Source: Cynocephalus volans
Lineage: Eukaryota; Chordata; Mammalia; Dermoptera; Cynocephalidae
Length of the DNA stretch: 64,000 nucleotides
NCBI RefSeq assembly: GCF_027409185.1
Contig: NC_084461.1
Coordinates: 156,980,001-157,044,000, forward strand
Direction: 5' to 3'
Part shown: piece after piece, positions 22,093 through 34,220 of the stretch
Position numbering within the stretch: the stretch's first letter is position 1
Layout of the letters: every line of letters starts with the position of its first letter
Notes under the pieces: model-generated
The model's input: the letters and a program-made list of their open reading frames with translations, nothing else
What the model was told of the DNA's origin: nothing
Database searches by the model: none
Program-made: the position numbers and the translations under genes

Positions 22093-22499
22093 AAGTTCCT
22101 GCGCATCTCTCCTGATTCATCCTCCTCATTTTCTACATACAGGGGGTGCGCTGTGCCCAGCATTCTTCTTCTTGCTTTTTTTCATTTAACGATGTTGCTT
22201 AAAAATCTTTCCCATAGACAGCTGTCGTGGTCTTTTTTCACACTTGTGTAGTATTTGATCCTAAGGGTGTTTTGTTCATTGGTCTACCCAATCTTTTACT
22301 GACAATACTGGGGTTGTCTCCAATTTTTTACCATCACAGACAACATCACAAAGGGCATCTTTTTCCCACACAGGTGTGTGTGCGTGTGCAAACACACCCA
22401 TAAGACAAATTCCTGCAAGTGATTGCTGCATCAAAGAGTGCGTGTGTTTCACATTTCCCTCCAAGGAGGTTACAACATAGATTCCTTTTTTAAAGTACA

Positions 22500-23330
22500 T
22501 TTTTTTTTCTCATTATAAAAGCAATCTTTTAGGAGAATTCTTAAGTGTGATTTGATTACACCCTGTAACCAAAATCTTTTCTAGCAGAACACAGTCAATG
22601 GAAAAATAACGTCAATTACCTGAAATTTTCTTGCCAGCCTGGCTGGATTGCCCCTCTTCTGTTAAATAGGGGGTTCTTATGTTAGGTGTCTGTTTTTCCT
22701 CCAGGTGGTCTCTGTCAGGGGCTCTGAGGCAGGGCACAAAGACAGGGTTCTTTGAGCCTGGACAGCTGCTGAAAGCTCCCCCACCCCCACCAGTGACTAA
22801 TCCCAACCTCCCCCATGTCCCCTCTGTGGGAAGAGGAAGGAAAACAGAAAGTCATTTCCCCCATCTGGGTAGTCCTATATTTAATGTCGAACATCCAATT
22901 CGTCCTTGTTTTTCATGTTCCTGGACCAGCCTTTGGCTCAGAGGCAAGTTCCCTGCTCCTTGCCAAGGTGAGGAAAGGGTCACCTGGCTCCCTGAGTGCC
23001 ACCAAACCCTATCTCTCAGGCCGAGAGGGTTTCTCTCTTCAGCTCTGGGTCCAGATTGGCTGCCAGGACAGAAAGACTTCTCTGTGGCATGCCCACCACA
23101 GTGGCTTTAGAGCTGGAGAGGCCCCTACAAGTCAGCTTGCTCGGTCCCTTGTTTTACGGATGGACAAACGAAGGCCTGGAAGATGAGTGCCCTTGTCCAA
23201 GGCCACACCCACAATGGCCCCCAATCACCTGCTGGTAACAAAGGTTCCGTCTTTCTGTGGGATAAAGGCCTGAGTGTGGGCCCTGCCTCCATCACCAGTC
23301 CCACTCCGGCCACTCGCTTCCTCTGCTGAA
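22500..23330. other. Intergenic sequence, no gene seen
   Basis: Moderately GC-rich. Several open frames overlap on both strands without any recognisable domain, consistent with chance. Nothing else is supported. Confidence 0.5.
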
Positions 23331-23710
23331 CAGCTTGATGAGCCCCTAGGACTTCGGTGTTCCCTGCTGCTGCTCCCCACAGCCTGCCACCCCACACAGC
23401 CCCACTGTGCCTCGGCGCCTCTCACACTCATGCCAGCCTCTTCCCTCTCCAGTTTTGCCTGGCCTATTCCTTCTCATTTGTCATGACTCAGCTCAGACAA
23501 CCCCTTCTCCAGGAAACCTGCCCTGATTGTCCCTTAGCAGGGTTAGGTGCCTCTCCTTGATGCCTGAGCACATTTTTATTGCCACACTTACCACATTTAT
23601 CATAGTCTGGCGTCTGTCTCCCCACCAACTCCACAAGGAGCTCTTTGAGGGCTAAGAAAAGTCATCCATGTATCTCCAGTAACACATTTGTTGAATGAAT
23701 GAATAAACAA
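23330..23710 (+). repeat. L2 LINE 3' end
   Basis: Ends with 'cacatttgttgaatgaatga', the typical L2 tail, preceded by 'ctccaggaaacctgccctga' and 'ctccacaaggagctctttga'. A MIR fragment follows at 23740-23905. Confidence 0.8.
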
Positions 23711-23739
23711 CCCAGAAGCTAGGTGACAGTCGCTGGTGT

Positions 23740-23905
23740 GGAGTAGAAAGAATCCTGGGCTAGCAGTCGGGGGGCCTGGATCTTTGCTATTTATTATTTA
23801 CATTTCATTGGGCGAATCTCTCATTTTCTTGAGGCCTCAGTTTCCTCATCTGTAAAATGGTTCAGTCGGACAGGATACCAGCCAGCCGTGGCTGCACTCA
23901 TGCGC
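23740..23905 (+). repeat. MIR SINE
   Basis: Contains gaatcctgggctagcagtcg and, downstream, cctcagtttcctcatctgta, the MIR core and 3' half in sense orientation. Confidence 0.8.
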
Positions 23906-24620
23906 ACGCGGAGCCCGGGTGCCAGCTGGGCCGCCTGGCTACACCAGGAGGACGGCTGGGGGTGCCGCTTGTGTATTTCTTGTCTTCCTTGGAACTATGG
24001 GTGCTGGGCCATGCCGTGTGGCTGAGCGCAAACTGAAGGTCAGAGGGAACGCTCAGCTTCTGGGGGAGAAACTGCAAAGTGTATGGATACATACAGAGAG
24101 GGCTGAAAAATCAGGACGAATAAATCAATCGACCCAGGCTCTGATCTCTGAGGTAGGTCCATCAGTTCCTGTCGAGTGGCCCATCTTCTTTCCTGTCAGC
24201 CTGGGCCCATCCCTTCTAATGGAAATCCTGTGAGCACAGCTTTGTCTCTTCTCCCCCATCTCATCAGCGGTGTTCACCCTGCACAAACCCCCACTGCCAC
24301 TGGCTCCCTCGGTCATCAAAGGCACAGCCCCCACTTGTTCTCTCCAGCCAGACACCGGCCACCTCTGCTCCACACACACCAGGCCCGCGAATTCGCCCTG
24401 AGACCCCTCCTGACCCTGTCACCTCCTCTCCAGTCCCCCATCCTGGGCCAGCCCTCCTCATGTCCCTGAGGCAAGTCCCTGCCCCCTCCAAAGGCATCCT
24501 CTGTGCTGTCACCTGCATGATCTTTGTAATAGGCAGACCTGGTTGTGCCAGGAACACTTTGCTGGGACCTCACTGCTAACAGCAGGGCCAGGCAGGAAGT
24601 GTGAGGCAGTGAAGGGACTA
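23905..24620. other. Intergenic sequence, possibly old L2
   Basis: Pyrimidine-rich between 24230 and 24500 with L2-like text, but too diverged to call. No gene is supported. Confidence 0.4.
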
Positions 24621-24621
24621 G

Positions 24622-25048
24622 ATGGTTACAGGCTGAATTGTGTCTCCCCAGAAAAGCTATGTTGGGTCCTCAGAATGGGGCCTTATTGGGAGATAGGGTC
24701 ATTACAGTGGTAATCAAGTTAAAATGAGGTCATTAGGGTGGTCCCTAGTCCAGTATGATTGGTGCCCCTATAAAAAAAGGGGAAATTTGAACCTAGACAG
24801 ACACACATAGAGGGCAGACAATGTGAAGACACAGGGAGAACACCATCTCCAAGAATGCCTGAGACCATCAGAATCCAGAGGAGAGGCACAGAACAGATTG
24901 TCCTTCACAGTCCTCAGAAGGAACCAACCCTGCTGACACCTTGATCTTGAACTTCTAGACTTCAAAACTGTGAGACAATAAATTTCTACTGTTTAAGCCA
25001 CACAGTTTGTGGCACTTTGTTAGTAGGCAGCCCTAGGAAATTAATACA
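24622..25048 (+). mobile_element. MaLR/MLT1-type solo LTR
   Basis: Has a tgaattgtgtctccccagaa start, a 'tcaagttaaaatgaggtcat' middle, 'aactgtgagacaataaattt' with the polyadenylation signal near 24975, and a 'ggcagccctaggaaattaat' end. No internal sequence is attached, so it is a solo LTR. Confidence 0.8.
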
Positions 25049-25324
25049 GTGGGGGAAACACTGAACAAAACATTAGCTCATCAGGGGGAAATGGCAACTG
25101 GGAGGCAGTAGGAAATGGTGGGGACTCTGACAAATGGTCCAGCTGGTTGTGCCATGTGGGATTGCAAGGCTGGTATAACCAGAGCTTCAGACTCTTTAAG
25201 GAACCAGGAAATCTAGATTTTTATGTGAAATCACCTTATCTTTTAATATTGGTTAAAAAATACATAACAAAACAAAAATGTGTGGGACAGAATTGGACTA
25301 AAGGATGCCTGTTTGTGACTTTGG

Positions 25325-25555
25325 GTTTAGAGCAGGGACAAACTACAGCCCATGGTCCAAATCTGGCCTACCCCCTGTTTTTATAAATAAAGTTTTATTG
25401 GAACACAGCCATGCTTATTTGTTTACATACTGACTGCACTTTCACTCTGCAATGGCAGAGTTGAAACACTGCAGCAGAGGCTGTACAGGCTGCAAAGCCT
25501 GAGATATTTACTATCTCATTCTTTGCTTTGTTTGTCAACCCCTGGCTTAGAGGAT
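25325..25555 (+). mobile_element. hAT-type non-autonomous DNA transposon (MER/Charlie class)
   Basis: Begins gagcagggacaaactacagc and ends tttgtcaacccctggctta, imperfect terminal inverted repeats. The body contains 'aataaagttttattggaaca' and 'aaagcctgagatatttacta', a familiar mammalian MER element. It contains no transposase. Confidence 0.75.
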
Positions 25556-25689
25556 ACATCCAAACCTCTGTCTGACAGGAAACAACCCTGATGATGAGCA
25601 CCCTGCTTCCTTGTCCATCATACAATCTCATCATCTCCCCCGCCCACCCCAAATACACACAAACATTATTCTCCAGCAGCGCTGAACTA

Positions 25690-25990
25690 CCTTAGTTCCC
25701 AGAACAGGCCCTGCACACATGGACTGTGTGCTCATCTACACCATCTACCCTGATCCCTGGAAGGCCCCTTCTCCACCTGTCTGCCTACAAACCCCGATTT
25801 ATTCTTTGAGCTTTGGCTCCAATGCTGCTTTCTTCATGAAGCCCCATTGGGTTGCCCCTCCTGCACTCCTTTGTATAGACCCTATGGAAGCACCCACCTT
25901 GTTCTTGATTATTGAGCTCTGTGTCCTTGGGAGACCACAAGCATCTTGACAACAGGACAGGGTCTTCTCAACTCTGCCTCAGTGGCAGCC
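25690..25990 (+). repeat. L2 LINE fragment
   Basis: L2-like pyrimidine-rich text with 'tttcttcatgaagccccatt' and 'ttgttcttgattattgagct'. Diverged. Confidence 0.5.
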
Positions 25991-26345
25991 TTGAGCATTG
26001 TTCAAGCTCAAGACCTATCCCATAAGCAGGTTCTCAGGTAGGAGAGATTTGCTGAGAGACGGAGGGAGTGAAAGAACGGAGGCAGCAGAGATGGCTTTGG
26101 TGGCCTGCTCTCCTGTAGGAGTCATGCCCTCCCAGGCACTCCACAGCCTTCCAGATGCCCCCTGGGAGAAAGGTGAGCTCCTTGTATACTCTCCCTCCAG
26201 AGGTGTGAGCTGTTTAAAACACTGTCAGGGGCGCTTGTGCTCTGCCATCTGTAATCTCCAGCTGAGAACAGGACTGCTCCTGTATGGAGCTCATTTCCAC
26301 CATAGTAGTAGACGCTCTGAGCCTAGCTGAGTATTCCTTACTGAT
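25990..26345. other. Intergenic sequence, no gene seen
   Basis: No recognisable repeat or coding signal. Confidence 0.5.
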
Positions 26346-26385
26346 GGGAAGTCATTCATTCATTCATTCATTCATTCATTCACCT
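26346..26385. repeat. (ATTC)n microsatellite
   Basis: About nine uninterrupted cattcatt units. Confidence 0.95.
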
Positions 26386-26449
26386 GATACATTTTCATGC
26401 TGAACCAACTCAGTAAAAAGCACATATGATGAAGACACGGCCCCTAGAG

Positions 26450-26890
26450 TGCATTGAGTTGTACCCCCATTTCTCACTCCTCCCTGCATTCACCTTGCCA
26501 CGGCCTCGTTGAGGGTAGAGTACACTTCTTCATCCCTTGGATTTGGGCTTGACCATGGGACTTGCTTTGGCCAATGGCAGATGGATGGAAATGACAACTC
26601 CAAAGCAAACCTCAGGAGGTCCCATATGTTTTCTCTCACCTTTGTCGTGCACCTTTGTCATTGCTTGAGAAGTTCCCAGCCTGCTGGCCCACTGGAAGAT
26701 GAGACACTCATGAAGCAGAGCCACCTTGCCCACCCACAGTGAGACACAGAGACACCAGCAGCCCAGACGAGCCCAGCCCGGGTCAGCTGAGCACAAGCTG
26801 ATCCACAGATGCATGAGCAATGAGAAAACTTTGTTGCTTGAAGCCACTGAGACTTGGGGTGGGTTGTTACACAGCAGAAGGTAACGCAAA
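26450..26890 (+). mobile_element. MaLR/ERVL-type LTR
   Basis: Shows 'gggacttgctttggccaatg', 'ctggaagatgagacactcat' and the end 'cttgaagccactgagactt'. The segment 52330-52715 has the same layout ('ggccaatgaattatgg', 'aagccactgagattggga'). Confidence 0.65.
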
Positions 26891-26993
26891 CTGTCCCTGT
26901 CCTCAAGAAACCTCCACCAGTGAGGGAAATAAATCAAGTCCCAGGTAACCAGCACAAAGGCAGGGGGGTCAACTGTTTTCTATGTGGCACCTG

Positions 26994-27491
26994 TGGTAGA
27001 CAGTATAATGGTCCCCCAAAGACGTCCACATCTTGATCCCTGGTACCTGTGTTAGGGTACATGGCCAGGAAGAATTAAGGTTGCAGATGGTTAAGATTAT
27101 GACTGTTAATCAGCTGACCTTAAAATACAGAGATTATCCTGGATTATCTGGGTCAGTCTCGTGTAACCATGGGGTCCTTAAATGGAGAAGAAGGAGGAAG
27201 AAGAAGGTCAGATCAAGACATCATGAGACTCGGCTGGCCATCACTGCCCTTAAAGACAGAAGGGGCCACAAGGCACAGAAGCCAGGCAGTCTCTAGAGGC
27301 TGGAAAAGGCAAGGAAATGGATTCTCCCTTACAGCCTCCAGAAAGGAATGCAGCCCTGCTGACACCTTGGTTTTAGCAGCAAGACTCATATTGGACTTTT
27401 GATCTTCAGAACTGTAAGGTAATAAGTGTGTGTTTTTCTAAGCCACCAAGTTTGTGGTAATTTGTTACAGCAGCCATCAGAAACTAATACG
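26994..27491 (+). mobile_element. MaLR/MLT1-type solo LTR
   Basis: Contains 'aatggtcccccaaagacgtc', 'gagattatcctggattatct' and 'aagccaccaagtttgtggta', ending 'cagaaactaata'. No internal ERV sequence is present. Confidence 0.75.
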
Positions 27492-28370
27492 GCACCATTC
27501 CCTCCCCGTCCCACACTCTCTGCCCTTCTCTCTCTTGCACGGAGCCTGACCTCCTCTGACTTCACACCCAGGCTCCCTGGTGCTCTCGCTTACCACAGGG
27601 TCCCACCAATGGTTGGCATCAGTGGGAAACTGGAAGGTAGGAAGAAAGAGAGGCCAGGCTATTTCTTCCCTCGCTCCCTCCCTATGTGGGTGGTGATTCT
27701 GACAGTAGCTGTGTCTGAGTCCCTGTGGGTGGCCCTCGTCCCTGCTGCAGCTCTCCCCAGCCCTGGTCACTGTGCTCCTGCCTCCTCCTCTTCCAGCCAG
27801 GGTTGCAATGGCGTTCTGGGGGGCTTGTCCCTGGTGCTTCTATACCCCTTGTGGCTTCCCTAATAACCCTGCCTACAGCTCTTTCAATGGACCCTTCTTT
27901 AAATTATCCTCAAAGTGCCAGCTAAGCAGCCTTCTGTCATCTGCTGGAAACCTGCCTGATACATGGGGCATGGCCATAAAAAAAGCTGCTGGTCAGGTTT
28001 GCTGGAGAGGTGCAGGAACACTTCAGGAAGGAAGGCATTTGATGTGGCCTTTGCAGCATCTCTGCAAGTAGGAAGGGGAACAAGGATCCTGGAACCAGGA
28101 GATGGGTCTGGGCTTTGAGCCAGATATGGGGAAGTGGATTCTCCCTCTTCCCATTATTATACGACCTAGGGCGATTCGCCTGGCCTCTCTGAGAGCTTGT
28201 TTCCCTGTCCCTAGAATGGGCAGCGAAGGGTACACCTCTGTGCCAACACAAGGAGTGAAGTGGTCAGCATGTGTTGGGAGCACGATACATGGTGGCTATT
28301 GGCCCACAGGGGTATCCCAGGGGACAGTAGCGCGAGCCGGACAGGCAATCATTGGATGTGCTTAGGTGCA
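27491..28370. other. Intergenic sequence, no gene seen
   Basis: GC-moderate sequence with pyrimidine-rich stretches. 28060-28200 contains MIR-like text ('ctgggctttgagccagatat', 'cctagggcgattcgcctggc'). No exon or domain is supported. Confidence 0.5.
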
Positions 28371-28600
28371 GTAAGCAGCCAGAGTGCCTGGAACAGCAAG
28401 GCCTGTCTCTGGGAAGGTGGGGGGCAGGGTGGGGGAGGCGGCAAGGTTATAGTCCAGAAGGCATGTAGAATCAGGGCAAAGACTTTGGGTTTGATTCAAC
28501 TGGCTGTGGGTTGCCATTGAGGGTTTTAGAGCAGGGGAGTGACACATAGTCTGAGTGATGGAGGATGGAGAGAGAGAGAGAATTTAGAGGGTTAAGGATC
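28370..28600. repeat. Old interspersed repeat, same family as 19055
   Basis: Carries 'ttgccattgagggttttaga' and 'gcaggggagtgacacatag', the distal part of the family seen at 19055 and elsewhere. Confidence 0.6.
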
Positions 28601-29380
28601 TTTGGCAACTTCCTTTGAAGAAATTTTCAAAGCCATCTGTGCCTTGTTTCCTTTGTGCAAAAAGGGGAAATAGAGGTAACTAGAATCCTAGAATCAATTT
28701 ATTGACAACTTGAGCCCTGACAGTAATTCTTTTCTTGGATAATGTGTCTTCCAGCTAGAATTCTTTGCCAACCTAGTGTTCAGTTGGGAGTGGGCTGGTA
28801 ACAGGCAGCACGCCATGTTGAATGCTCTGGGGAGAGAACATTCCCATCGTGGTCTATGGGATGGCGCTCCCTGGAGTTGTGCAGGGAGCAGCTTACACAG
28901 CTGTACCTGGAAACCCCGGGAGCAGGAAAGATGGGTTTGGGGGCCCTGATTCACGGCCCCTGCTCTGCCTGGAGCCCCCACTCTCTTCCCCTCGGGCATG
29001 GGGGTGGGATGTTCAACCAGCCTCCTGGCTTCTGCTGACAAAGGTGCCTCCTGTGCTTCCCTCTGACAGGAAAGGGAGGAAAAACTGAGTTAATCAACAG
29101 AGGTGAACAGAGCCACCTGGTACACGTGGCTGGTAGAAACCGTCCTATCACTTTAGAATTACAGCACATACCAAAGGGGAAAGATAAAAGCACCATTCTA
29201 TTTACCCCAGCTACTCAGAGTCTGGTTTGCACAGAGAGGCCAAGTCTCCTCTTGTCATCCATTAAATCCCTTTTTTTATCCTGTCAGCCACATATGACTT
29301 TGGCATCTGGTAAAATGTTGTCATTATTCTCTTAAAATGACTAATTTGGAATACTTTTCTATATGAGTACTTTCTTCGTT
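28600..29380. other. Intergenic sequence, no gene seen
   Basis: 28690-28800 is AT-richer and lacks recognisable repeat text. Otherwise ordinary single-copy sequence. Confidence 0.45.
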
Positions 29381-29730
29381 TGTAAGAGTCAGAAATCCAA
29401 TGCAAGCTGGCTCAAGAAAACAAGGGAACCGAGAGGTTCTAGGATATGGGCTGCAGCATCAGGCATGGCTGGATCCAGGTGTACAAGCACCATCATCAGG
29501 ACTCGGCTCCCTCTCCCCGATATGGCCTATTTCCTCCTCATTGGCTTCATTCTTTGACAGCCTCATTCTCCACAGCGGTCCCTAGCAGCTCCAGATTTAT
29601 GTTCTACAGGCCAAGCAATCCCAGAGGAAAGGGAGGGCTTCACTTTCCATGGATGAGATAAATGTCCCAGAACAGAGTCCTCCTGGCTTGGCCAGGGTCA
29701 TGTGTCCACTCTGACATCATTGTGTTGGGA
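29380..29730 (+). repeat. Unnamed ancient repeat, copy A
   Basis: Layout: 'gtcagaaatccaatgcaagc', 'tggctcaagaaaac', 'catggctggatccaggtgta', 'ttggcttcattctttgacag' and 'ccaagcaatcccagaggaaa'. Three further copies share this order at about 30277, 42290 and 50085. Confidence 0.6.
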
Positions 29731-30276
29731 ACAGAGTGCTCTGGGTAGCCAAGCCTCAGCCAGGTGCCTATCTCAGTGCCTAGCCCCTGAGAGGCGTGGT
29801 TCCAGAGGCAAGTGTCCAGTAAGGAGGAGGGTAGATGTGGGGCTGGCCGGCAGAGCAGGGGCCACTGCACGTTCATGGCTTAGTTCCTTGTACATTTTCA
29901 ATAGCCCAATGTGTCTTCTACTACAAGAATGTATGTGCAAACAACATTCACCATTAGAAACATAAAACTCCAGACCTAGCTAAATTGGCTTGCTTCTTGC
30001 TCACTTTCTTGGGAGCCAGGGTCTAGGAAAAAGTCACGATATGGGCCTTTGGAGGGCTGGGCAGGGGAGGCACGCTTTTCTGCTCAACAAAGTTGCCCCA
30101 GAGCAACAGAGAGCAGAGTCTTAGAACACAGCAAAAAGACCCAGCCTTTTGTTTTTAGAGGGAGTAAAATAACAGAGCCAGAAACTGTGGACCTCCTGGG
30201 TGAGAAGGAACTGGGGAGAGGTCATCACACTGTTAGCTGGGTCCCCAAATAGGAGGTCCTGCCATATTAGAATCTT

Positions 30277-30610
30277 TTGGTTACAAGAGACTCAACTAGC
30301 TGAAGCAAAATAGCAATCATGAAATAATAATTATAATCACGATAATTATTATTATTATTATTATTTCCTGGCTCATATAACTTCAGGCTTGGCTGGATCC
30401 AGGTGCTCAATAAGTCAGTCCCCATCTCACATCTGTTTTTCCTGCATTGGCCTCATTCTCAAGTCCTTGGGTATACACCCCAGCTCAGCAATTCCAGCAG
30501 ATAGGGCCCTCTTCCTGTGATCCCAGGAGTCACTTTCATTAGACTTTGGATTCCTTGAAGAGCTTTAAACTACTCTCGGTAACCAAGGTGACAGGACACA
30601 CTGGTTGGCC
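30277..30610 (+). repeat. Unnamed ancient repeat, copy B
   Basis: Shares 'cttggctggatccaggtgct', 'attggcctcattctcaagtc' and 'cagctcagcaattccagcag' with copy A. A (ATT)n run lies inside at about 30340-30365. Confidence 0.6.
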
Positions 30611-31430
30611 AGGCCTGGGGTATGCACCCACCACCCCCATCCCCAAGTGATCAGCTCCTTCTGAAGCTCAAGGACTGAGCAAGGGGGCGGGGGTTGTCCC
30701 ACAGAGAGGGACGATGTCTGCAGGAAAAAACAACAGCTGTCCCCTACTTGGGGAGGGGGATGTGTGTGGGGGGGTGTGAAGTACAGAAGGCAGCCACATG
30801 CCAAGCCAAGCGGGAGAGGAAGGCTGGAGCTGGGGGAGGGGTCTGAGTGAGGATTGGGGGGGTGGGGGTTGGAGGGGACTGGCTTGACTTGGGCCTGGGG
30901 AGCAGGTTATGGGGCCACAGATGGCAGGGGTCTTCCCCAGCAGAGCCACCAGGCAGCCCCGAAGGCAGGGCAAAAGCAGCTAGAAGCCGGGACCGAAGGC
31001 CTGGAGAGCAGTTTGTTGCTGCTCCAAGAAGCCTTGCCTGGGACCTGCAGCAAAGGACCCCTCCCCTGCAGTGCCCTCCAGGCTCAGGCTCTAACACCTG
31101 CTGCTCTGGCAGGCAGAGGAGCTTCCAGTCAGCTTCCACATCTTCTGGGCGTTGCCGCAGATGGCCAGGAGCTAAAGAAGATGCTCATTTTCCCTGACTC
31201 TGCCTTATTCTAGGGGCTAAGACACAGTGGGAAGGGGACAGATGTGGCCCTGGCCTCCGGAAGCTCATCTTCTAGTTGAGGCTGAGGCCAGCCTGTTTGT
31301 CTTTCTACCTGAGCTCCGCACAGGGTCTGGCGTAAGTAGGGCCTTCAGGAAATACATGTGGATGGGACAGTGAGTCTGGGGAAATGGCTCCTCTCGCTGC
31401 CCATGGGGAGAGAAGCTGCTTTGAGTCTGG
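30610..31430. other. GC-rich intergenic sequence, no gene seen
   Basis: G-rich plus strand (30755-30900, several ggggg runs). The long open frames on both strands at 30744-31213 are mutually overlapping and lack domains. Confidence 0.5.
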
Positions 31431-31560
31431 TCCTGCCTTTAACTGGCTGGGTGACCTTCACTTAGTCACAGACCCTCTCTGGGCCCCCAGGTTCCTCATA
31501 TGTCAAATAAGGAGGTTGGAGCAGCTGGTCCCCAAGTTCCCATCCAGCTCTAACATTCTC
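31430..31560 (+). repeat. MIR-type SINE fragment
   Basis: Contains actggctgggtgaccttcac and aggttcctcatatgtcaaat, MIR landmarks in sense. Confidence 0.7.
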
Positions 31561-31689
31561 AGGCCAGCCCTCCCTGCTGAGGGGACACTTGCTCCCATCC
31601 TTTCCCCCCTCAAGCCCCAGCTCCCACCCATGGGTCCCCCCTGGTGCCCTGCAAGGAACCAGCCTGGGCCAGGGCATGGGGAAGAGGCA

Positions 31690-31960
31690 TTCCAGGCACT
31701 GTAATTATTGTAAAGAGGAGAGTTTAAGTGTTTAGTTTTATGAGGTAGCCGGCCCTCTCTGTCAGCAGAAAGCTGCACAGCTCCCTGGGTGCAAGTTAAT
31801 TTCCTCCGTGGCTCGTTTCCTTGCCGCCGTCATTTTTTCTCAGCTGCTTTATGGCGTTTGGAGCCATTCGGAGCGGCGCACGGTGGCAGTGGCTTCATGC
31901 ACCGGAGTGGAAAGTCCCCCCACATTCCCCATGCTGGAGCCCACAGGGCGGCCGGGTCCT
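31690..31960. promoter_or_regulatory. Candidate conserved non-coding element
   Basis: Single-copy block combining taattattgtaaag (31701 on), tttagttttatgag, agttaatttcc (31794 on) and the CpG-bearing block cgccgtcattttttctcagc, followed by ggcgtttggagccattcgga. The low repeat content and mixed AT/CpG motifs suggest a regulatory element. This is pattern recognition only. Confidence 0.35.
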
Positions 31961-32205
31961 GCCGTGGGCTCAGTGAACTCTGCACTGGAGGTGGCAGGCA
32001 GGGAAGGAGGAGAGGGGAGAATCAATGAGGCCAGGCCAGCCTGTCCCCAACCGGGCAAGGCCCCAGGCACCTCCTTGACGGGATTGCAAAGAACAGGTCT
32101 AAATTAAATGATGGTCAGGCCAGTCCTCCAGCTGTCCTGAGTGTCTCAATTAAACAGCCAAAGACTCCGGCCTCTGGCCCACAGTGAGCAAGGTACAGGG
32201 AAAAT
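31960..32205. other. Single-copy stretch
   Basis: Contains taaattaaatgatgg and tctcaattaaacagcc near 32099-32158, additional homeodomain-core sites next to the element at 31690. No gene seen. Confidence 0.35.
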
Positions 32206-32405
32206 GACCCAGCTTTGGATTCAGACAAATCTGAGTTCAAATCCGAGCCTCACTCACTAAGTGATGTCACCCCCTGGGCTACCATTTCCTCATCTGCAGA
32301 ATGGGGATGCAGATAGCACCTGCCTGGTGATGCCAAGAGGATGGAGTGTGATAATATATGCAAAGCACCTGGCACAGAGATTCCACTCCGCAAATGTTAG
32401 CTCGC
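32205..32405 (+). repeat. MIR SINE
   Basis: Full-order MIR: ctttggattcagacaaatct, gagttcaaatccgagcctca, catttcctcatctgcagaat, then aaagcacctggcacaga. Confidence 0.85.
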
Positions 32406-32894
32406 TTTCCTGAGCCACGCTGTTGCTCTGAATGATTCTCCCACCTCTGTGGGCCATGGAGAAATCATCCCCAAGCCAAGGTAAACAAGGTGCACAAGCA
32501 GATGACCTCTAAAAGACACTTGGTCCGCAAAAACCAAGAGTAGCCTCTCGCCTGCATCAGGCCTGGCCATGAACATGGTGTTGTCACAAAGAGGACCCAT
32601 GAGAACCCCAAAACAGCCTTGCAAGGTAAGGATTGCTGGTCCAATTTCAGGATAAGGGACGTGATGCTCTGAGAGGTGAAGCAGGTCACTGAGACCAGCA
32701 ATCTGATGGGAAGCCAAGCCAGGCGCCTGTTAGTCCCAGGATGGATGTCCTTAGAAGCCCAGCAAAAATGGACTCCCATTTAGAGGCCGTTTTCTCATGC
32801 TGAGCCTGTATATCTGCAGTTTTGAAAATCTGTTGCCTGATCTCACATCACTGGGTAGCTCCAAAGAACAACAGAGATAAAATAAAGGAGGCAG

Positions 32895-33085
32895 CTTGGT
32901 GCGCTGCAAAGAGAGTCTGGAGTGAGACCTGGATTTGAACCTACTATGCCACTTGTGAGTCTGAACATATCATGGATTTCTTGAGCCTCAATTTTCTCAT
33001 CATCTGCAAAATGGAGACAACAGCTACTTCCCACATCACAGGAGGAAGCTTGGATTAAACACGGTGAGACCTGTGGGGTGCCTTG
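32895..33085 (+). repeat. MIR SINE
   Basis: Contains gtctggagtgagacctggat, ttgaacctactatgccactt and attttctcatcatctgcaaa in MIR order. Confidence 0.8.
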
Positions 33086-33530
33086 CACACAGGAGAACGC
33101 TGGTGCTGACATCTCACCCACATGCAAAGGGAGTGCGAGTTAGGGGCGAGACGTAGGAGACCTGGGTTGTCTTCTGGATTCTGTAACCAGCTGATTGTTC
33201 AACTACTTATTGAGCAAGTAGTTGTCCCTCTCAGTGAACTTCTTTTAGGCCATATACCCCTTTGAGACGTCATTAAATTGTTGGTTTTCTGCCCAGAAAA
33301 GTACACACAGAACCCCACGATTTTGACAAGCGATTTGGGAGGTTTCTCAGTTGGATCCTCAGTTAAGACCCTGAGCTGATAACGCTAGGCTCCTCACGTC
33401 CTAACCTTCTATGTCTCTGTGAGTAAGGGGACACACAGGGTTCGCCCTTGTCCTTTTTGGACCCAGCAGCACCTGGGTTCACAGACTGATCCCCGCCTGT
33501 AGTCCCACCTGACTTCATCCTGGGGAGAAA
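33085..33530. other. Intergenic sequence, no gene seen
   Basis: Nothing recognised beyond weak old-repeat resemblance. Confidence 0.45.
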
Positions 33531-34200
33531 CAGAAGCCATTATAAAAGTCCAACAAGTCTCCCAATGGCTGGCTGGCTTGGCTCACCTCCCCCACGTGCA
33601 GGCCACCTGCGGTTTGGCCTCCACGTCCATCCCTTTTCCTTCTGGGAACATTCATCTGCATTCCCCTTGGGAACAGCCCTCCACCGTTCTCAGCCTATGA
33701 TTGGTGAGCTGATTCCACATCCGCCTTCAGAAGCAGACTCTGATTGGCCACTCAGCATACCCCCTCCTCCTGGCTGTGGCTGTTGGTTCAGAGATGGTTG
33801 GGTAACCCAATCAGAGACATGAGACATGAGAATATTCCTAGTGTTTCTGGGAGAGCAAGCTTTCTTCTGTCTTTCATGGAAGCTGCTGGGAGAGATCTTC
33901 ATTGTCCACCTGAAGGATGTGGTATAAGACTTGGATGGGGGCAGCTATTTTGCTACCAGGAAGGGGACAGCCTGGAACTGCTCAAGGTGGGAGGAGGGGA
34001 GGCTCTGTCAGAAGCCTGGAGATGAGACTCACACATGGAAGCCAGACAAGAGCGCTGGAGAGAAACTAGGTCCTTGGTGACATCGTTGGAGCTGCTAGAC
34101 CAATCCTCACCTGCTGCTAACACTACCTCTAGACTTTAAGACTGTATGGCTCAATAACTTCCTCTATGATGTAACCAATTAGACTTGGGTTTTCCTGTCA
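33530..34200 (+). repeat. Probable old LTR fragment
   Basis: Contains 'ttataaaagtccaacaagtc', paired 'ctgattggccactcagc' texts, and 'actttaagactgtatggctc' near the end. Low certainty, family not assigned. Confidence 0.4.
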
Positions 34201-34220
34201 CTTGCAATACAAAGCATTCT

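Larger units (their letters stand above)
21060..22500 (-). repeat. Old L1 3' region on the minus strand, split by an LTR
   Basis: 21060-21230 and 22095-22500 form one antisense L1M 3' UTR/ORF2 tail (landmarks 'cttcccagaggcctacactc', 'catttaacgatgttgctt', 'gggttgtctccaattttt', 'aaattcctgcaagtgattgc'). The interval 21230-22092 is an inserted LTR. Confidence 0.65.
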
